From: Gammaproteobacteria bacterium
GTDB taxonomy: Bacteria > Pseudomonadota > Gammaproteobacteria > Eutrophobiales > Eutrophobiaceae
Assembly: GCA_016193395.1 (NCBI GenBank)
Contig: JACPSH010000053.1
Coordinates: 31,706 to 95,705 of the forward strand
DNA: 64,000 nucleotides
Direction of reading: 5' to 3'
How positions within the stretch are numbered: the stretch's first letter is position 1; each line of letters opens with the position of its first letter. The notes under the pieces are model-generated. The model saw only the letters and a list, made by a program, of their open reading frames with translations. It did not search any database and was not told the origin of the DNA. Shown here one piece after another: positions 26,972 through 39,736 of the stretch. The position numbers were made by a program, and so were the translations under genes.

Positions 26972-28042
26972 TCACCCCCGAATGCCGAGCGGGTTCTCCG
27001 GCTCGATCCCTTCCCGGAACGGGAGACGCCTGTCCACGTGAGTCAGCTGGTATACAGTGCCGATCCAGTTGTTGATGACCGCTTCGGCGCTGTCGTGCCA
27101 CGTATTGTCCAGGCTGGGGACAATCAGGGATTCGGGGAATTCCGGCGCAGGGTTGCCATGCGCACGGGCTCCCAGGACGCGGTCGTGGTACTCGTCCAGC
27201 AGGGCCTGGTCGAGCGGACTGAAATAGTTTTCCGGGAACGGCGGATATTCCGCGCTTTCACCGCGAATGAAGCGACCGACCTCGCGCTTGTATTCCTTCA
27301 TCAGGCTGATCACGTCATATTCGGGATGACCCTGGAAAAACACGATCCGGAACCCGTCCTCGCTCACTGCCAGGTGAACGCCGGCCACCTGACTGTCCGC
27401 GAGGACACGCAAGCCCGCGACCCGGAACTGTTCGCGTCCGACTTCATTGAAGCGCGAATGCGGGACATCGAACCGGGTGTTCACCCCGCGCACCAGGGGA
27501 TGTGCCTTCTCCGTCACGGCGTGGGAATAGACGCCCCAGCGCTTGACCTGCAACGGGCGGCGCTTCTGTCCGTAACGGAACTGGAGGGTCGCATGTGTCG
27601 CGAGGCATGAGCAGAGGGTTGACGTCACATTGGCGTAAGCCCAATCCATGACCTCCTTCAACGGCTTCCAGAAAGGCTGTTCCGACAGTTCCGAGCCTAT
27701 GACATTCGCCCCCGTGATGATGAGCGCATCCAGGCCCTGGTCGCGGATCTGTCCGAAGGGCTCGTAATACCGATCGACATGCGCCTGTCCCTCTCCGCCG
27801 CGCTGCAGCTCCGGGACGGTGAATGGATGCATGTAGAACTGGGCAATCTGGTTGCTTTCTCCGACAAGCCGGAGAAACTGCCGCTCCGTGGCTTCGAGGG
27901 CCTTGTCAGGCATCATATTGAGCAGCCCGATGTGCAGCTCCCGAATGTCCTGGTGTTCGGCGCGCTCCCGCGAAATGACGGTTTCCCCCTCTTCGTGCAG
28001 CCGCGCAAAGCTGGGGAGGCCGGTATTGGCGACGAGCGGCAT
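26972..28042 (-). CDS. metA: Homoserine O-acyltransferase of the MetA family
   Basis: The 356-residue protein shows MetA-family features: LHIGLLNMMPDKALEATERQF near the N-terminus, a nucleophile Cys candidate in LCSCLATHATLQF, DVPHSRFNEV, and the His/Glu pair in FFQGHPEYD. MetA activates homoserine by succinylation or acetylation for methionine synthesis. By hand comparison, the segment that sets acyl-CoA choice (TGANVIGSELSEQPFW) has Ile where succinyl enzymes usually have Gly and acetyl enzymes Glu, so the acyl donor is left open. It lies 5 bases after a P-loop gene and 3 bases before rimO. Confidence 0.88.
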   Translation of the reverse strand: MPLVANTGLPSFARLHEEGETVISRERAEHQDIRELHIGLLNMMPDKALEATERQFLRLVGESNQIAQFYMHPFTVPELQRGGEGQAHVDRYYEPFGQIRDQGLDALIITGANVIGSELSEQPFWKPLKEVMDWAYANVTSTLCSCLATHATLQFRYGQKRRPLQVKRWGVYSHAVTEKAHPLVRGVNTRFDVPHSRFNEVGREQFRVAGLRVLADSQVAGVHLAVSEDGFRIVFFQGHPEYDVISLMKEYKREVGRFIRGESAEYPPFPENYFSPLDQALLDEYHDRVLGARAHGNPAPEFPESLIVPSLDNTWHDSAEAVINNWIGTVYQLTHVDRRLPFREGIEPENPLGIRG

Positions 28043-28047
28043 TGCGG

Positions 28048-28920
28048 TTAGCCGTGCTTCGCGGCGGCTGGGAGCCGGGCGGCCGCGTCCAGGACATGTT
28101 CTATCAGCGCGAGAAAATCCCGCTCGTCGCGCAAGCCGGCGATCTGGTCGGTGGTGACGGTATAGCCCTCACGCGCCGCGATGTCCTCATAACGCGGGAT
28201 CCGCGCGGCAATCAGGCGTGGGAACACCCAGCGAACGAAATCGTCGGGTTCAATGAGCGCAACGTAGTCGACACCCCGCTCCCGCATGTACATGCGCAAC
28301 TGCTCGTCCAGAAACACTTCGCGATAGTAAAGCGGCTTGGGATCCTCGTCAGCGCGCCGTATCAGTTCCGTCTCGTCGGTCCGGCTGGTTCTGATGTACA
28401 CGATCAGCGTGCAACGGGCCAGCACCGCCACGGCATCGCTCCCGTCCAGTTCGCACAGACTGCCGCCGGCGTCGTTCACGAAGTGGTCATAGCCGTAAAT
28501 GTCGTATGCCCTGTGGATGAAGTCCGGCACGTCCCGCATCGCCGAAATTTCCGCTTCCCGATACAGGGACTGACGTCGTTTGAATTCACGCAGCCCGATG
28601 CCGCCGCGCTCGGGGTTGCCGACCTTGCCCAGAAAGGCGGACAGCGGCCGCAGGTTCTCGAACGTGATGTTATTGGCGAGATGAAGGCCGTCAGAACGCA
28701 GCAGGTCCCGCAGCAGCGGGTTTTGCATCGCCTGACGCTTGATGGCATCGAGGATTGGCTCGTCGAGGTAACGGGTCCCGATCCGGTAGTCACCGGAATA
28801 ATGGAACCAGTGCCGCCGCCGCAATATCCGGGCGAGCCGCGTCTTGCCCACCCCGGACATGCCGAGGAGGGTAATGGCCTTGCGATCCCAGGCCCGGAAT
28901 TCACTGGCGGTCAGTTTCAA
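28048..28920 (-). CDS. P-loop ATPase/kinase-like protein, unknown substrate
   Basis: A 290-residue cytoplasmic protein with a Walker A motif near the N-terminus ([14 protein letters not shown]) and a later hydrophobic strand [10 protein letters not shown] that could end the nucleotide fold. Other regions ([35 protein letters not shown]) look like substrate-binding parts of a nucleoside- or shikimate-kinase-like protein, but I cannot name a family. It is the first gene of a tight operon with metA and rimO, which hints at a link to homoserine or methionine metabolism. No membrane segments are visible. Confidence 0.75.
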   Translation of the reverse strand: MKLTASEFRAWDRKAITLLGMSGVGKTRLARILRRRHWFHYSGDYRIGTRYLDEPILDAIKRQAMQNPLLRDLLRSDGLHLANNITFENLRPLSAFLGKVGNPERGGIGLREFKRRQSLYREAEISAMRDVPDFIHRAYDIYGYDHFVNDAGGSLCELDGSDAVAVLARCTLIVYIRTSRTDETELIRRADEDPKPLYYREVFLDEQLRMYMRERGVDYVALIEPDDFVRWVFPRLIAARIPRYEDIAAREGYTVTTDQIAGLRDERDFLALIEHVLDAAARLPAAAKHG

Positions 28921-29011
28921 CGGGCGTCTCCCGAAAAGACGCGCATCCTACCGTAATCGTCCAGGAGGCGATACCGTGCCGGGCCGTTGTCCGTCCCGTG
29001 CCGCCGCCATC

Positions 29012-31216
29012 TCACCCCATGAGGCGCCGTTCCGGACCGAGCATGGGCAACCGCCGTATGCGTCTGCCGCTGGCAGCGAAGATCGCGTTGGCCAATGCCG
29101 CCGCAACCGGTGGAACGCCTACTTCGCCCAGTCCGCCGATGGCGGCGCCGCTCTCGATGAATTCAACGGTGATCTCGGGGCAGTCCGCCAGACGCATCAG
29201 CTCGTAGTCGGAAAAGTTGCCCTGCACGACGCGGCCCTGCTCTATCGAGATGCGGCCCCACAGGGCAGCGCCCAAGCCGAACACGATCCCGCCTTCGATC
29301 TGCGCCGCGGCGATATCCGGATTGATCACCTCGCCCGGATCGACCGCAGCGGTCACTCGCTCGACGCGCAATTCACCGTCCCCAGAAACGCGAATTTGGA
29401 CGGCCTCGGCGACGATGCTGCCGAAACATTCGCACAGGGCGAGACCGCAACCGCGCCCCACCTCCGGAGCAGTGCCCCAGCCGAGCAGATCCGCGGCCCG
29501 CGACAACACCGCCCGATGCCTCGGTCTGTTCTTCAGCAAGCCCAGGCGGTACGACAGTGGATCGGCGCCGGCCCGATGCGCGAGCTCATCGACGAAGGAT
29601 TCAGTGAAAAAACCGTGCATCGAATGTTCGACGCTGCGCCAGTAGCCCAGTGGAACCGGCGTCTTGTGACGCACGCGACCGATTCGCTGGTTTGGAATAT
29701 CGTACGGGATCAGCGCAGCGTCCCGGTCTTCGTTCAGGCCGATGTCCGTATAGACGTTGTCCCAGATCAATGGCCGGAGGTCGCTGCCTATCCGGGCGCG
29801 AAACCGGCTCTTCCCCGCGGGACGGTAGTAGTCGTGTTGTATGTCCTCCTCGCGTGACCAGATCATCTGGATCGGAAAGGGGACCTCCATAGCGACACGC
29901 ACGGCGTCCTCCACGTAGTTCAGGTGGCTGGGCAGGCGGCGCCCGAACCCGCCTCCCAGCGGCACGGGGTGCACGGTGACCGCATCCGTGTCGAGGTCGG
30001 CGATCTGCGCTCCGCGTGCCCGCGTCGCCAGCGGATCCTGCGTGCCGGTCCAGATATCCAGCTTCCCGTCTCGAAACCAGGCCGTGCAGTTCACCGGTTC
30101 CATGGTGGCATGCGCGAGGAACGGGATCTCGTAGACCGCCTCAATGGGGTCCTCTGCCGCGGCAAGCACCGCTTCCGGCTGCCCGATGCGTGCATCCACG
30201 GTCGGGTCGGCCCCGGACAGCATATGATCGAATTCCTTGGTCAATTCCTCTGAGTTGAACCGTCCGTGCGCGCCCTCGTCGAACTCCACCGGGAGACCGC
30301 GAAGCGCGTTCGTCGCCTGCCAGAAACCATCGGCCACGACGACCACGGCGGATGGCAACTTCACGACGCGCTGCACGCCGGGCAACCCGCGAACGGCCGC
30401 CGCGTCGCAGGACACGGCAACCCCGTCGAACACGGGGGCGTGGCGGATCGCGGCGAATTTCATGCCTGGCAGGCGTATATCGATGCCGAACCTGGCCGAT
30501 CCCGTTACCAGTGCCGGTAGGTCGACCCGGGCCAGCGGTCGCCCACAAATCCGGTATCGCGCGCGCGCCTTCAGCGGCGGATCGGGGTCCAGCCGCTCGC
30601 GCGCTGCCGCCTCCGCAAGATCGCCATAGCCGGCGGATCGCCCGCTGGGCGGATGGAGGACATGCCCGGAATCCGTCTGGCACTCCGATATCCCCACCTG
30701 CCAGCGCCTGGCAGCGGCCTGCAACAGAAGATTGCGCGCAGCGGCGCCCGCCCGCCGCATGCCTAGGTGACCCGTAAAGCGGACGCTCGAGCTGCCGCCG
30801 GTGGTCTGCATGTGAATCAAGTCGGCGATCCGGTACGCCGCATAATCCACCTGTCGAAGCAGAGCGGATGGGATCCGCCAGTCGCCGATTCCGAACCCGC
30901 GCACCAGGTCGCCCACCGCGTACACCCCTTCGGCGGGCGCCTGCTCGACACGCACCTGCGGCCAGTCGGCATCCAGCTCCTCCGCCAGCATCATGGGCAG
31001 CGCGGTATGCACCCCCTGCCCCATCTCCGCGTGCGGTACAAGCACGGTCACGGCGCCGTCCGGCGCAATACGAAGCCAGGTCGCGAGAAATAAGCGGTCG
31101 TCGCCGGCGTCCGCATGCAGGGACAGACGTTTCGGAATTGCAAAATAGGCCAGCAGCAGCCCGCCCCCGAGCACCGCTCCACTCGCCAGGAATGCGCGCC
31201 TGTTCAGCTTCCCCAT
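29012..31216 (-). CDS. Molybdenum hydroxylase large subunit, IorB-like (xanthine oxidase family)
   Basis: The 734-residue product is of the isoquinoline 1-oxidoreductase beta subunit / aldehyde oxidase type. It has a twin-arginine-like signal ([15 protein letters not shown]), molybdopterin-binding segments ([24 protein letters not shown]) and the catalytic Glu in [19 protein letters not shown]. Such enzymes hydroxylate aldehydes or N-heterocycles, usually in the periplasm, and pass electrons to the small [2Fe-2S] subunit. The small subunit gene lies just upstream (12-base gap). The true substrate is not deducible; no cytochrome or maturation gene is adjacent. Confidence 0.9.
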   Translation of the reverse strand: MGKLNRRAFLASGAVLGGGLLLAYFAIPKRLSLHADAGDDRLFLATWLRIAPDGAVTVLVPHAEMGQGVHTALPMMLAEELDADWPQVRVEQAPAEGVYAVGDLVRGFGIGDWRIPSALLRQVDYAAYRIADLIHMQTTGGSSSVRFTGHLGMRRAGAAARNLLLQAAARRWQVGISECQTDSGHVLHPPSGRSAGYGDLAEAAARERLDPDPPLKARARYRICGRPLARVDLPALVTGSARFGIDIRLPGMKFAAIRHAPVFDGVAVSCDAAAVRGLPGVQRVVKLPSAVVVVADGFWQATNALRGLPVEFDEGAHGRFNSEELTKEFDHMLSGADPTVDARIGQPEAVLAAAEDPIEAVYEIPFLAHATMEPVNCTAWFRDGKLDIWTGTQDPLATRARGAQIADLDTDAVTVHPVPLGGGFGRRLPSHLNYVEDAVRVAMEVPFPIQMIWSREEDIQHDYYRPAGKSRFRARIGSDLRPLIWDNVYTDIGLNEDRDAALIPYDIPNQRIGRVRHKTPVPLGYWRSVEHSMHGFFTESFVDELAHRAGADPLSYRLGLLKNRPRHRAVLSRAADLLGWGTAPEVGRGCGLALCECFGSIVAEAVQIRVSGDGELRVERVTAAVDPGEVINPDIAAAQIEGGIVFGLGAALWGRISIEQGRVVQGNFSDYELMRLADCPEITVEFIESGAAIGGLGEVGVPPVAAALANAIFAASGRRIRRLPMLGPERRLMG

Positions 31217-31228
31217 GAATACGGCCGC

Positions 31229-31684
31229 TCAGGAACGCCTTAGAATCCGGATGGCCTTGCGCATGCGTGTGTACGTGCCGCACCGGCAGAGGTTCGAGAG
31301 CTGACGCGCGAGGTCGTCTTCCGACGGCTCCGGGTTTTCTTCCAGCAGCGCCGCCACGGTCATGATGACGCCGGTCTGGCAATAGCCGCACTGTGGAACC
31401 TGGGCGTCGATCCACGCCTGCTGCACCGGGTGCATTGAACTGGCGCCGAGCCCTTCGATGGTGGTCACCGCGGCGCTGGCCACAGCACGGACCGGGACAA
31501 CGCAGGATCGCATTGGCCGGCCATTGACGTGAACTGTGCAGGCGCCGCAGGCGCCGATGCCGCAACCGAACTTCGTGCCCGTCAGGCCCAGGGTTTCGCG
31601 AATCACCCAAAGCAGCGGAGTGGCTTCGTCAGCATCGATTGGCCGTACCTGCTCATTCACCATCAGCTTGAATTTCATCGGCAA
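31229..31684 (-). CDS. [2Fe-2S] small subunit of IorAB-like molybdenum hydroxylase
   Basis: A 151-residue protein with the plant-type [2Fe-2S] motif CGIGACGACTV and the second cluster cysteines in CGYCQTG and CRCGTY, the usual arrangement of xanthine oxidase-family small subunits. It transfers electrons from the molybdenum site of the adjacent large subunit. It has no signal peptide of its own, so it is probably exported together with the Tat-targeted large subunit. Confidence 0.93.
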   Translation of the reverse strand: MPMKFKLMVNEQVRPIDADEATPLLWVIRETLGLTGTKFGCGIGACGACTVHVNGRPMRSCVVPVRAVASAAVTTIEGLGASSMHPVQQAWIDAQVPQCGYCQTGVIMTVAALLEENPEPSEDDLARQLSNLCRCGTYTRMRKAIRILRRS

Positions 31685-31934
31685 CCGCCTGCGTTCCTGC
31701 CGGCCATGTTAACCCCGCGAGGGGTGGCCCCGACATTGCGGCGTCATTCAGCCGGTCCCCGGAGCGACAGGGCCGTCACTAACAGTAATACGGTTGCATG
31801 CCGGCGGGCGCCCCGTATGCTGCGTGAGAGCGGCCAGAACGCCCTTCGGACCGCCGGGGCATGCGTGAGCCGCCCGCGCGGTGCATCGGTGTCCCGCAAT
31901 GACTGAAGACTCCTAATTGAGTGAGGTGAACAGT

Positions 31935-32543
31935 ATGAACGCCATGGTCAGGTTCGGAAATGCCGCCCAAGGCTGGCTCGACCGGTTGCGCGTACTGGAT
32001 TTCCTCGGGCCGCTGGCCTTGCGCCTTTACCTTGTACCGATTTTCTGGATGGCGGGAACGAACAAGATCGACTTTTCGACCTTGCGCCCATACGAGGGCA
32101 CCACGGAATGGTTCGCGGGCATTGGCATCCCGTTCCCCGCGGTCAATGCCTTCCTGGCCGGCTGGACCGAGGTCCTGGGCGCCCTGATGCTTCTCGCCGG
32201 TCTGGCCACGCGCTGGATAGCCATCCCGCTGATGTTCACGATGGTCGTGGCGATCGCCTCCGTGCACTGGCAGAACGGCTGGCTCGCCATCGCCGAGGGC
32301 AGCGGACTGTTCGCCACCGAACGCACCATGGCTGCGGTGGAACGTCTCGGCCGCGCCAAGGAAATACTTCAGGAGCATGGCAACTACGACTGGCTTACGG
32401 AGTTCGGTTCGCTGGTCATGCTCAATAACGGGATAGAATTCGCCGGCACTTATTTCATCATGCTGCTCGCCTTGTTCTTCATGGGCGGTGGTAATTTCGT
32501 CAGCGCGGATTATTGGATCGCGCGCAGATTGCGTCGCCGCTGA
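31935..32543 (+). CDS. DoxX family membrane protein
   Basis: A 202-residue protein with about four hydrophobic membrane segments (PLALRLYLVPIFWMAG, AGWTEVLGALMLLAGL, WIAIPLMFTMVVAIA, YFIMLLALFFMGGG). The pattern fits the DoxX/DoxD family of small membrane proteins, associated in some bacteria with redox or oxidative-stress functions. ATG 31935 is chosen because a GAGGTGA ribosome site stands just before it; an upstream TTG (31917) is in frame. It stands alone between iorA and an RRM gene. Confidence 0.85.
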   Translation: MNAMVRFGNAAQGWLDRLRVLDFLGPLALRLYLVPIFWMAGTNKIDFSTLRPYEGTTEWFAGIGIPFPAVNAFLAGWTEVLGALMLLAGLATRWIAIPLMFTMVVAIASVHWQNGWLAIAEGSGLFATERTMAAVERLGRAKEILQEHGNYDWLTEFGSLVMLNNGIEFAGTYFIMLLALFFMGGGNFVSADYWIARRLRRR

Positions 32544-32897
32544 TGGCGCGGCCCGGTGCGGGTGCCCCGCGCCTTTGTCCGGGCAATGACGAAGTCGATG
32601 CCTTCGAATTCATCGTAAGCCCTGACGATGAGGGTTCAGCCGGTCAAGGTTGGCGGGCTTGGACTCGCAGGGAGCGGCGCGCATGCTGCACGGGGATTGC
32701 GCCGGCCCGGGACTCGATCGCTGCGTCGCCGTGGGAGAACGTAACCACCCCACGGGAGTCGCGACCGCATTCGGCGCCATGCACGGTGGCACGGCCCGTC
32801 CCCGGATCCCCGGCGACGCCGGCGCGTGCTGCGCGATCCTGTTTCTGGTCGCCAGGGAATCGGACGGGGATTCGTCCGTCGCCCAGGCGGGCGCGGC
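32544..32897. other. Intergenic stretch without recognisable gene
   Basis: These 354 bases lie between doxX (+) and the RRM protein gene (-), whose 3' ends face each other. Open frames crossing it have no family features. A GC-rich inverted repeat close to the doxX stop (GGCGCGG with CCGCGCC) lacks a clear T-run. I see no RNA gene. Confidence 0.5.
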
Positions 32898-33173
32898 TCA
32901 GTACCGGCCTCTGCCCCTCGGACGTTCGGAGCGTGGACGAGCCTCGTTGACCCGCAAGTTGCGGCCCTTCACCGAATTGCCGTCAAGCGCCTTGATAGCC
33001 GCTTCCGCTTCGGACTGGACCGCCATCTCCACGAAACCGAACCCCTTCGACTGCCCGGAATATTTGTCCGAAATCAAGTTGACGCTAGTGACTTCGCCAA
33101 ACTTCGAGAACATTTCCCGCAATTCGACTTCGGTCACGCCGTAGGACAGATTGCCGACATAGATATTCATCAT
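32898..33173 (-). CDS. RRM-type RNA-binding protein
   Basis: A 91-residue single RNA recognition motif protein. RNP2 is IYVGNL at the N-terminus and RNP1 is KGFGFVEM near residue 45, followed by an Arg/Gly-rich tail (RPRSERPRGRGRY). This is the common bacterial Rbp type, often cold- or stress-induced, which binds RNA in the cytoplasm. It stands alone upstream of pnp in the opposite orientation sense of operon flow: both are on the minus strand, with this gene after pnp. A 125-base gap separates them. Confidence 0.93.
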   Translation of the reverse strand: MMNIYVGNLSYGVTEVELREMFSKFGEVTSVNLISDKYSGQSKGFGFVEMAVQSEAEAAIKALDGNSVKGRNLRVNEARPRSERPRGRGRY

Positions 33174-33298
33174 CTCGTTCCCATAATGCCGCGCGCAAAT
33201 TGCATGCCGTCACTATCGAATAACGCGCGCACCGATTAGACGATAGTGTGCTGCCGAACATTGACTGAAACAGGGCAAAAACGCAACTTTTGCGCCCG

Positions 33299-35383
33299 TC
33301 AGTCGTGCACCGCCTTCATGCTGAGCCGGACCCTTCCCTGCCTGTCGATTTCCAGGACCTTGACCTTCACATATTCGCCCTCGGTAAGCTTGTCGCTGAC
33401 ATTCTCGACGCGCTCGTGGGAGATCTGTGAGATATGCACCAGCCCGTCCTTGCCCGGGAGGATGTTGACAAAGGCTCCGAAGTCCATGAGTTTGGCCACG
33501 CGTCCCTCGTAGATTTTGCCGACTTCGATATCGGCGGTAAGGTCCTCGATGCGCTTACGGGCTGAGTCGCTGGCGGCCTTGTCGATGGAATAAATCTTGA
33601 TCGTGCCGTCGTCCTCGATGTCGATCGTCGTGCCCGTTTCTTCGGTGATCGCGCGTATCGTGGAACCACCCTTGCCGATCACGTCCCTGATCTTGTCCGG
33701 ATGAATCTTGATAGTCATGATCCGCGGCGCATACTCGGACATCTCGCTTCGGGGTTCCGCGATGACCGCCGTCATCGCCTGGAGAATGTGCATCCGCCCC
33801 ACCTTGGCCTGCTCCAGGGCCACGGCCATGATCTCGCTGGTGATGCCGTCGATTTTGATGTCCATCTGCAGCGCCGTCACGCCCCTCGCGGTTCCGGCCA
33901 CCTTGAAGTCCATGTCACCCAAGTGGTCCTCGTCGCCCATGATGTCCGACAGCACCACGTATTTGTCGCTTTCCTTGATTAGCCCCATCGCGATACCGGC
34001 GACGGGAGCGGAGATCTTCACGCCGGCGTCCATCAGGGACAGACTCGTTCCGCACACCGTGGCCATGGAACTGGAACCGTTGGACTCCGTGATCTCGGAT
34101 ACCACGCGAATCGCGTACGGGAATGACTGCGGATCCGGCATCACGGCCATCATGCCGCGTTTCGCCAGGCGCCCATGTCCGATCTCGCGGCGTTTGGGCG
34201 ATCCGACCCTGCCCGTCTCGCCGACGCAGTAGGGCGGGAAATTGTAGTGCAGCATAAAGGGGTCCTTGCGCTCCCCCTCTATGGCATCGATGATCTGCGC
34301 ATCGCGCTCGGACCCCAGCGCGGTCACGACGAGCGCCTGTGTCTCTCCGCGCGTGAACAGCGCTGAACCGTGAGTGCGCGGCAATACCCCCACCTCGATT
34401 GAAATCGGACGGATCGTCGTTGCGTCACGGCCGTCAATACGCGGCTCACCCGCGATGATCCCACCGCGGACGATGACGGACTCGAGTTCCTCGATCACCT
34501 GGGCGACCTGCGTTTCACCCCAGCGCTCGGGATCCTGCTCCAGGATCCCCGCCTTTGCTTCCCGGCGAATCCCGTCCAGTTGCTCGCGCCGGCTAATCTT
34601 GTCCTGTATGGAATAGGCCTCGCGCAGCAGGTCACCGCAGCGCTTTTCGACCTCTGCTGCCAGGTCGGCATCGGCCGGCCGCGCCTCCCAGTTCCAGGGC
34701 TTCACGCCGGTGGTCCGGACCAGGGCTTCAATCTCGGCAATCACCATCTGTAACTGCTGATGCCCGTAAACCACCGCGCCGAGCATCACGGACTCCGCGA
34801 GTTCCCAGGCTTCCGATTCCACCATCAGGACAGACCCCTTTGTCCCGGCCACCACCAGATCCAGTTCCGAAGTTTCCAGTTCCGCGAAACTGGGGTTGAG
34901 CAGATACTGGCCATCGCGGTAACCGACGCGCACTGCGCCGATGGGTCCCTTGAACGGGATACCGGCAAGCGCCACCGCGGCCGAGGCGCCGATGATCGCG
35001 GGAACGTCCGGGTCGACTTCCGGATCCAGTGACAGTACGGTGGCGATAATCTGTACCTCGTTGCGAAATGCCTTTGGAAAGAGCGGACGAAGCGGCCGGT
35101 CGATGAGGCGCGACGTCAATATTTCCTTCTCCGAGGGCCTCCCCTCGCGCCTGAAAAAGCCGCCGGGAATCTTGCCCGCGGCATAGGTCCGTTCCTGGTA
35201 GTCGACCGTCAGCGGGAAGAAATCCCGTTCCGGGACGGGTTCCTTGCTCGCCACGCAGGTCACCAGCACCTGGGTATCACCCAGTCTCGCGACAACGCTG
35301 CCGGTGGCCTGGCGGGCAATCTTTCCGGTTTCCAGGCGGGCCTTGTGTTTGCCTAACTGGAATTCTCGCACTGCAGGATTCAT
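33299..35383 (-). CDS. pnp: Polyribonucleotide nucleotidyltransferase (PNPase)
   Basis: The 694-residue exoribonuclease has two RNase PH domains (residues about 10-230 and 310-550), then KH ([15 protein letters not shown]) and S1 ([18 protein letters not shown]) domains. It degrades RNA 3' to 5' using phosphate and is part of the degradosome. GGAG stands seven bases before ATG 35383. As in E. coli it follows rpsO; 134 bases separate them, where an RNase III or terminator structure could lie, but I did not see a convincing one. Confidence 0.98.
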   Translation of the reverse strand: MNPAVREFQLGKHKARLETGKIARQATGSVVARLGDTQVLVTCVASKEPVPERDFFPLTVDYQERTYAAGKIPGGFFRREGRPSEKEILTSRLIDRPLRPLFPKAFRNEVQIIATVLSLDPEVDPDVPAIIGASAAVALAGIPFKGPIGAVRVGYRDGQYLLNPSFAELETSELDLVVAGTKGSVLMVESEAWELAESVMLGAVVYGHQQLQMVIAEIEALVRTTGVKPWNWEARPADADLAAEVEKRCGDLLREAYSIQDKISRREQLDGIRREAKAGILEQDPERWGETQVAQVIEELESVIVRGGIIAGEPRIDGRDATTIRPISIEVGVLPRTHGSALFTRGETQALVVTALGSERDAQIIDAIEGERKDPFMLHYNFPPYCVGETGRVGSPKRREIGHGRLAKRGMMAVMPDPQSFPYAIRVVSEITESNGSSSMATVCGTSLSLMDAGVKISAPVAGIAMGLIKESDKYVVLSDIMGDEDHLGDMDFKVAGTARGVTALQMDIKIDGITSEIMAVALEQAKVGRMHILQAMTAVIAEPRSEMSEYAPRIMTIKIHPDKIRDVIGKGGSTIRAITEETGTTIDIEDDGTIKIYSIDKAASDSARKRIEDLTADIEVGKIYEGRVAKLMDFGAFVNILPGKDGLVHISQISHERVENVSDKLTEGEYVKVKVLEIDRQGRVRLSMKAVHD

Positions 35384-35517
35384 ACCATTACTCCAAGAGG
35401 ATTTTCTGGAATCCTAGCACCGCGTCAGGTGTTGCGAACGGGGGGCAGGACCAGCGTGAACGGGAACGACGCACCGGAATGGCTCCGGTTCAGTGGGAAG
35501 CGGTTCGGTCTGTCAAC

Positions 35518-35787
35518 TTACTTGCGCAGACCCAGGCGGCCAATCAGTTCGCGGTACCGATTAATGTCCGTTCTCTTCAGGTAATCGAGAAGCTGCCGCC
35601 GCTGATTCACCAGCCGCAACAACCCTTGCCTGGAATGGTGGTCTTTGACATGGGTCTTGAAGTGTTCGGAGAGATCGGTAATGCGGGCGCTCAGCAGCGC
35701 CACCTGCACTTCCGTGGATCCTGTGTCATCCGTCGAACGCCGGTATTCGGTGAAAATCTCAGCCTTTTGTTGCTGACTCAATACCAT
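35518..35787 (-). CDS. rpsO: 30S ribosomal protein S15
   Basis: An 89-residue product, the exact usual length, with [30 protein letters not shown] and RRQLLDYLK. The start ATG 35787 has CCAGGAG about eight bases upstream; the longer open frame to 36003 overlaps truB and is rejected. S15 binds 16S rRNA early in 30S assembly and often represses its own mRNA. It lies between truB and pnp. Confidence 0.98.
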   Translation of the reverse strand: MVLSQQQKAEIFTEYRRSTDDTGSTEVQVALLSARITDLSEHFKTHVKDHHSRQGLLRLVNQRRQLLDYLKRTDINRYRELIGRLGLRK

Positions 35788-35887
35788 GAAAAAACTCCTG
35801 GAACCCATTTGGCCTGTGCGAGGTGGCGCGTATTGTACCCACGGCCCCGCGCACGAACAAGGACGCGCATCCCGCCTGCGCGGGCCC

Positions 35888-36820
35888 TCATTCGATATTG
35901 ACCAGACGGCGGGGGGCAATGCGGCCATCATCCAATACCTCGCCGACGCCCAGGAACCGACCCGCATTGCCGTAGATCCTGACGCTTCCCCGCGTGGGCG
36001 CATGGGGGACCACGACCGGCTGGCCTTGGCGAAAATAGTAGGCGACGCTATCCGCCAGTTCCACGGCGGGTGCTTCGCGGAGCAGCGCGTCCATGCCCAG
36101 CAGGCAGGCGTCGAGCGCCGCCAGCCCCTGCCCGGCGAGGGTTTCGAGCCGCGCCAGTGGGATCATTTCCTGCTCGCGGAACGGCCCCGCGCCGGTGCGA
36201 CGCAACGCGTTCACATGACCCCCGCATCCCAGGGACTCGCCGATGTCCTGCGCAAGTGTGCGGATATAGGTGCCCTTGGAACAGACAATGCGCAACTCGA
36301 ACTCCGCACCTTCCATGCGCAGGAGTTCCAGCTCGTGAATGACCACCGCCCGTGGCGCGCGCTCCACTTCTATGCCCTGATAGGCCAGCTCGTAAAGGCG
36401 CTGGCCTTGGTGCTTGATTGCGGAGAACATCGGCGGCACCTGCTCGATCTTCCCAAGAAAGCGCTGCAGGGCTCTCTCCAGTTGCACCTGGGCGATCGGC
36501 GGCACGGGCCGCGTCGCGACGATCTCCCCCGCACCGTCGCCGGTGGTCGTCTGGATTCCAAGCCGGCAGGTCGCCACGTAATGCTTGTCCGCCTCCAGCA
36601 GATACGAGGAGAACTTCGTCGCTTCGCCGAGGCACAGCGGCAACATGCCTGACGCGGTTCGATCCAGGCTGCCCGTATGCCCGGCCTTGCGCGCCTGGTA
36701 CCAGTGTTTGACCTGCTGCAGCGCCTCGTTTGAGGTCATCCCCACGGGCTTGTCCAGCAGTACAACCCCGTCAACGTCACGTCGCGGGCGGGATCGCCGT
36801 ACAGGACTGTGCATGGCCAT
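35888..36820 (-). CDS. truB: tRNA pseudouridine55 synthase TruB
   Basis: A 310-residue protein with the N-terminal [15 protein letters not shown], the catalytic Asp in [18 protein letters not shown] and a C-terminal PUA-like region ([19 protein letters not shown]). It makes pseudouridine 55 in the T-loop of tRNAs. It follows rbfA by 68 bases in the nusA-infB operon. Confidence 0.97.
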   Translation of the reverse strand: MAMHSPVRRSRPRRDVDGVVLLDKPVGMTSNEALQQVKHWYQARKAGHTGSLDRTASGMLPLCLGEATKFSSYLLEADKHYVATCRLGIQTTTGDGAGEIVATRPVPPIAQVQLERALQRFLGKIEQVPPMFSAIKHQGQRLYELAYQGIEVERAPRAVVIHELELLRMEGAEFELRIVCSKGTYIRTLAQDIGESLGCGGHVNALRRTGAGPFREQEMIPLARLETLAGQGLAALDACLLGMDALLREAPAVELADSVAYYFRQGQPVVVPHAPTRGSVRIYGNAGRFLGVGEVLDDGRIAPRRLVNIE

Positions 36821-36888
36821 GGGCAGTGGGAGGGCCGCAGGATTATTGTGGGCTCAGACTGAAACGCGCCCGGTCCGCGTCACGATCC

Positions 36889-37242
36889 TCATTTACCCTT
36901 GTTCAGGGAATCGATGAGCGAGCTGAGGCGGCTACCCCGCTCCACGGACTGGTCGAAGACGAACTGCAGGCGCGGAACCGTCCGCATACGCAGCCTCCGG
37001 CCAAGCACGTGGCGGAAATGACCGGCCAGGTTGTTCAGTTCGTTCACCAGCGGGCGCCGGTCCGTCGCCGGATCAAGACAGGAGAAATAAATCTTCGCAA
37101 TGGAGAGGTCCGGGCTCACGTCGACTTCGGAAATAGTGATCATGCCGGTACGCTGCTGGTCCAGTTCGCGCTGGACCAGATCGGCCACCTCACGCTGAAC
37201 GAGGTCCGCAACGCGGCGGTTGCGGCCATATTCCCTGGGCAT
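36889..37242 (-). CDS. rbfA: Ribosome-binding factor A
   Basis: The 117-residue KH-fold protein has RVADLVQREVADLVQREL at the N-terminal helix, ITISEVDVSPDLSIAKIYFS and VPRLQFVFDQSVERGSRL. RbfA binds the 30S subunit and helps 16S rRNA 5' end maturation, particularly in the cold. It follows infB with a 7-base gap and precedes truB. Confidence 0.96.
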   Translation of the reverse strand: MPREYGRNRRVADLVQREVADLVQRELDQQRTGMITISEVDVSPDLSIAKIYFSCLDPATDRRPLVNELNNLAGHFRHVLGRRLRMRTVPRLQFVFDQSVERGSRLSSLIDSLNKGK

Positions 37243-37249
37243 CGTCGGT

Positions 37250-39728
<2,479 letters not shown>

Positions 39729-39736
<8 letters not shown>

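Noticed and set aside
32513..32950. 145-codon frame between doxX and the RRM gene
   Set aside because: Overlaps both neighbours and has a low-complexity, unrecognisable product.
37170..37230. Apparent tandem duplication VADLVQRE-VADLVQRE in RbfA
   Set aside because: Both copies align to the normal N-terminal helix of the family and the length is normal, so it is not an insertion.
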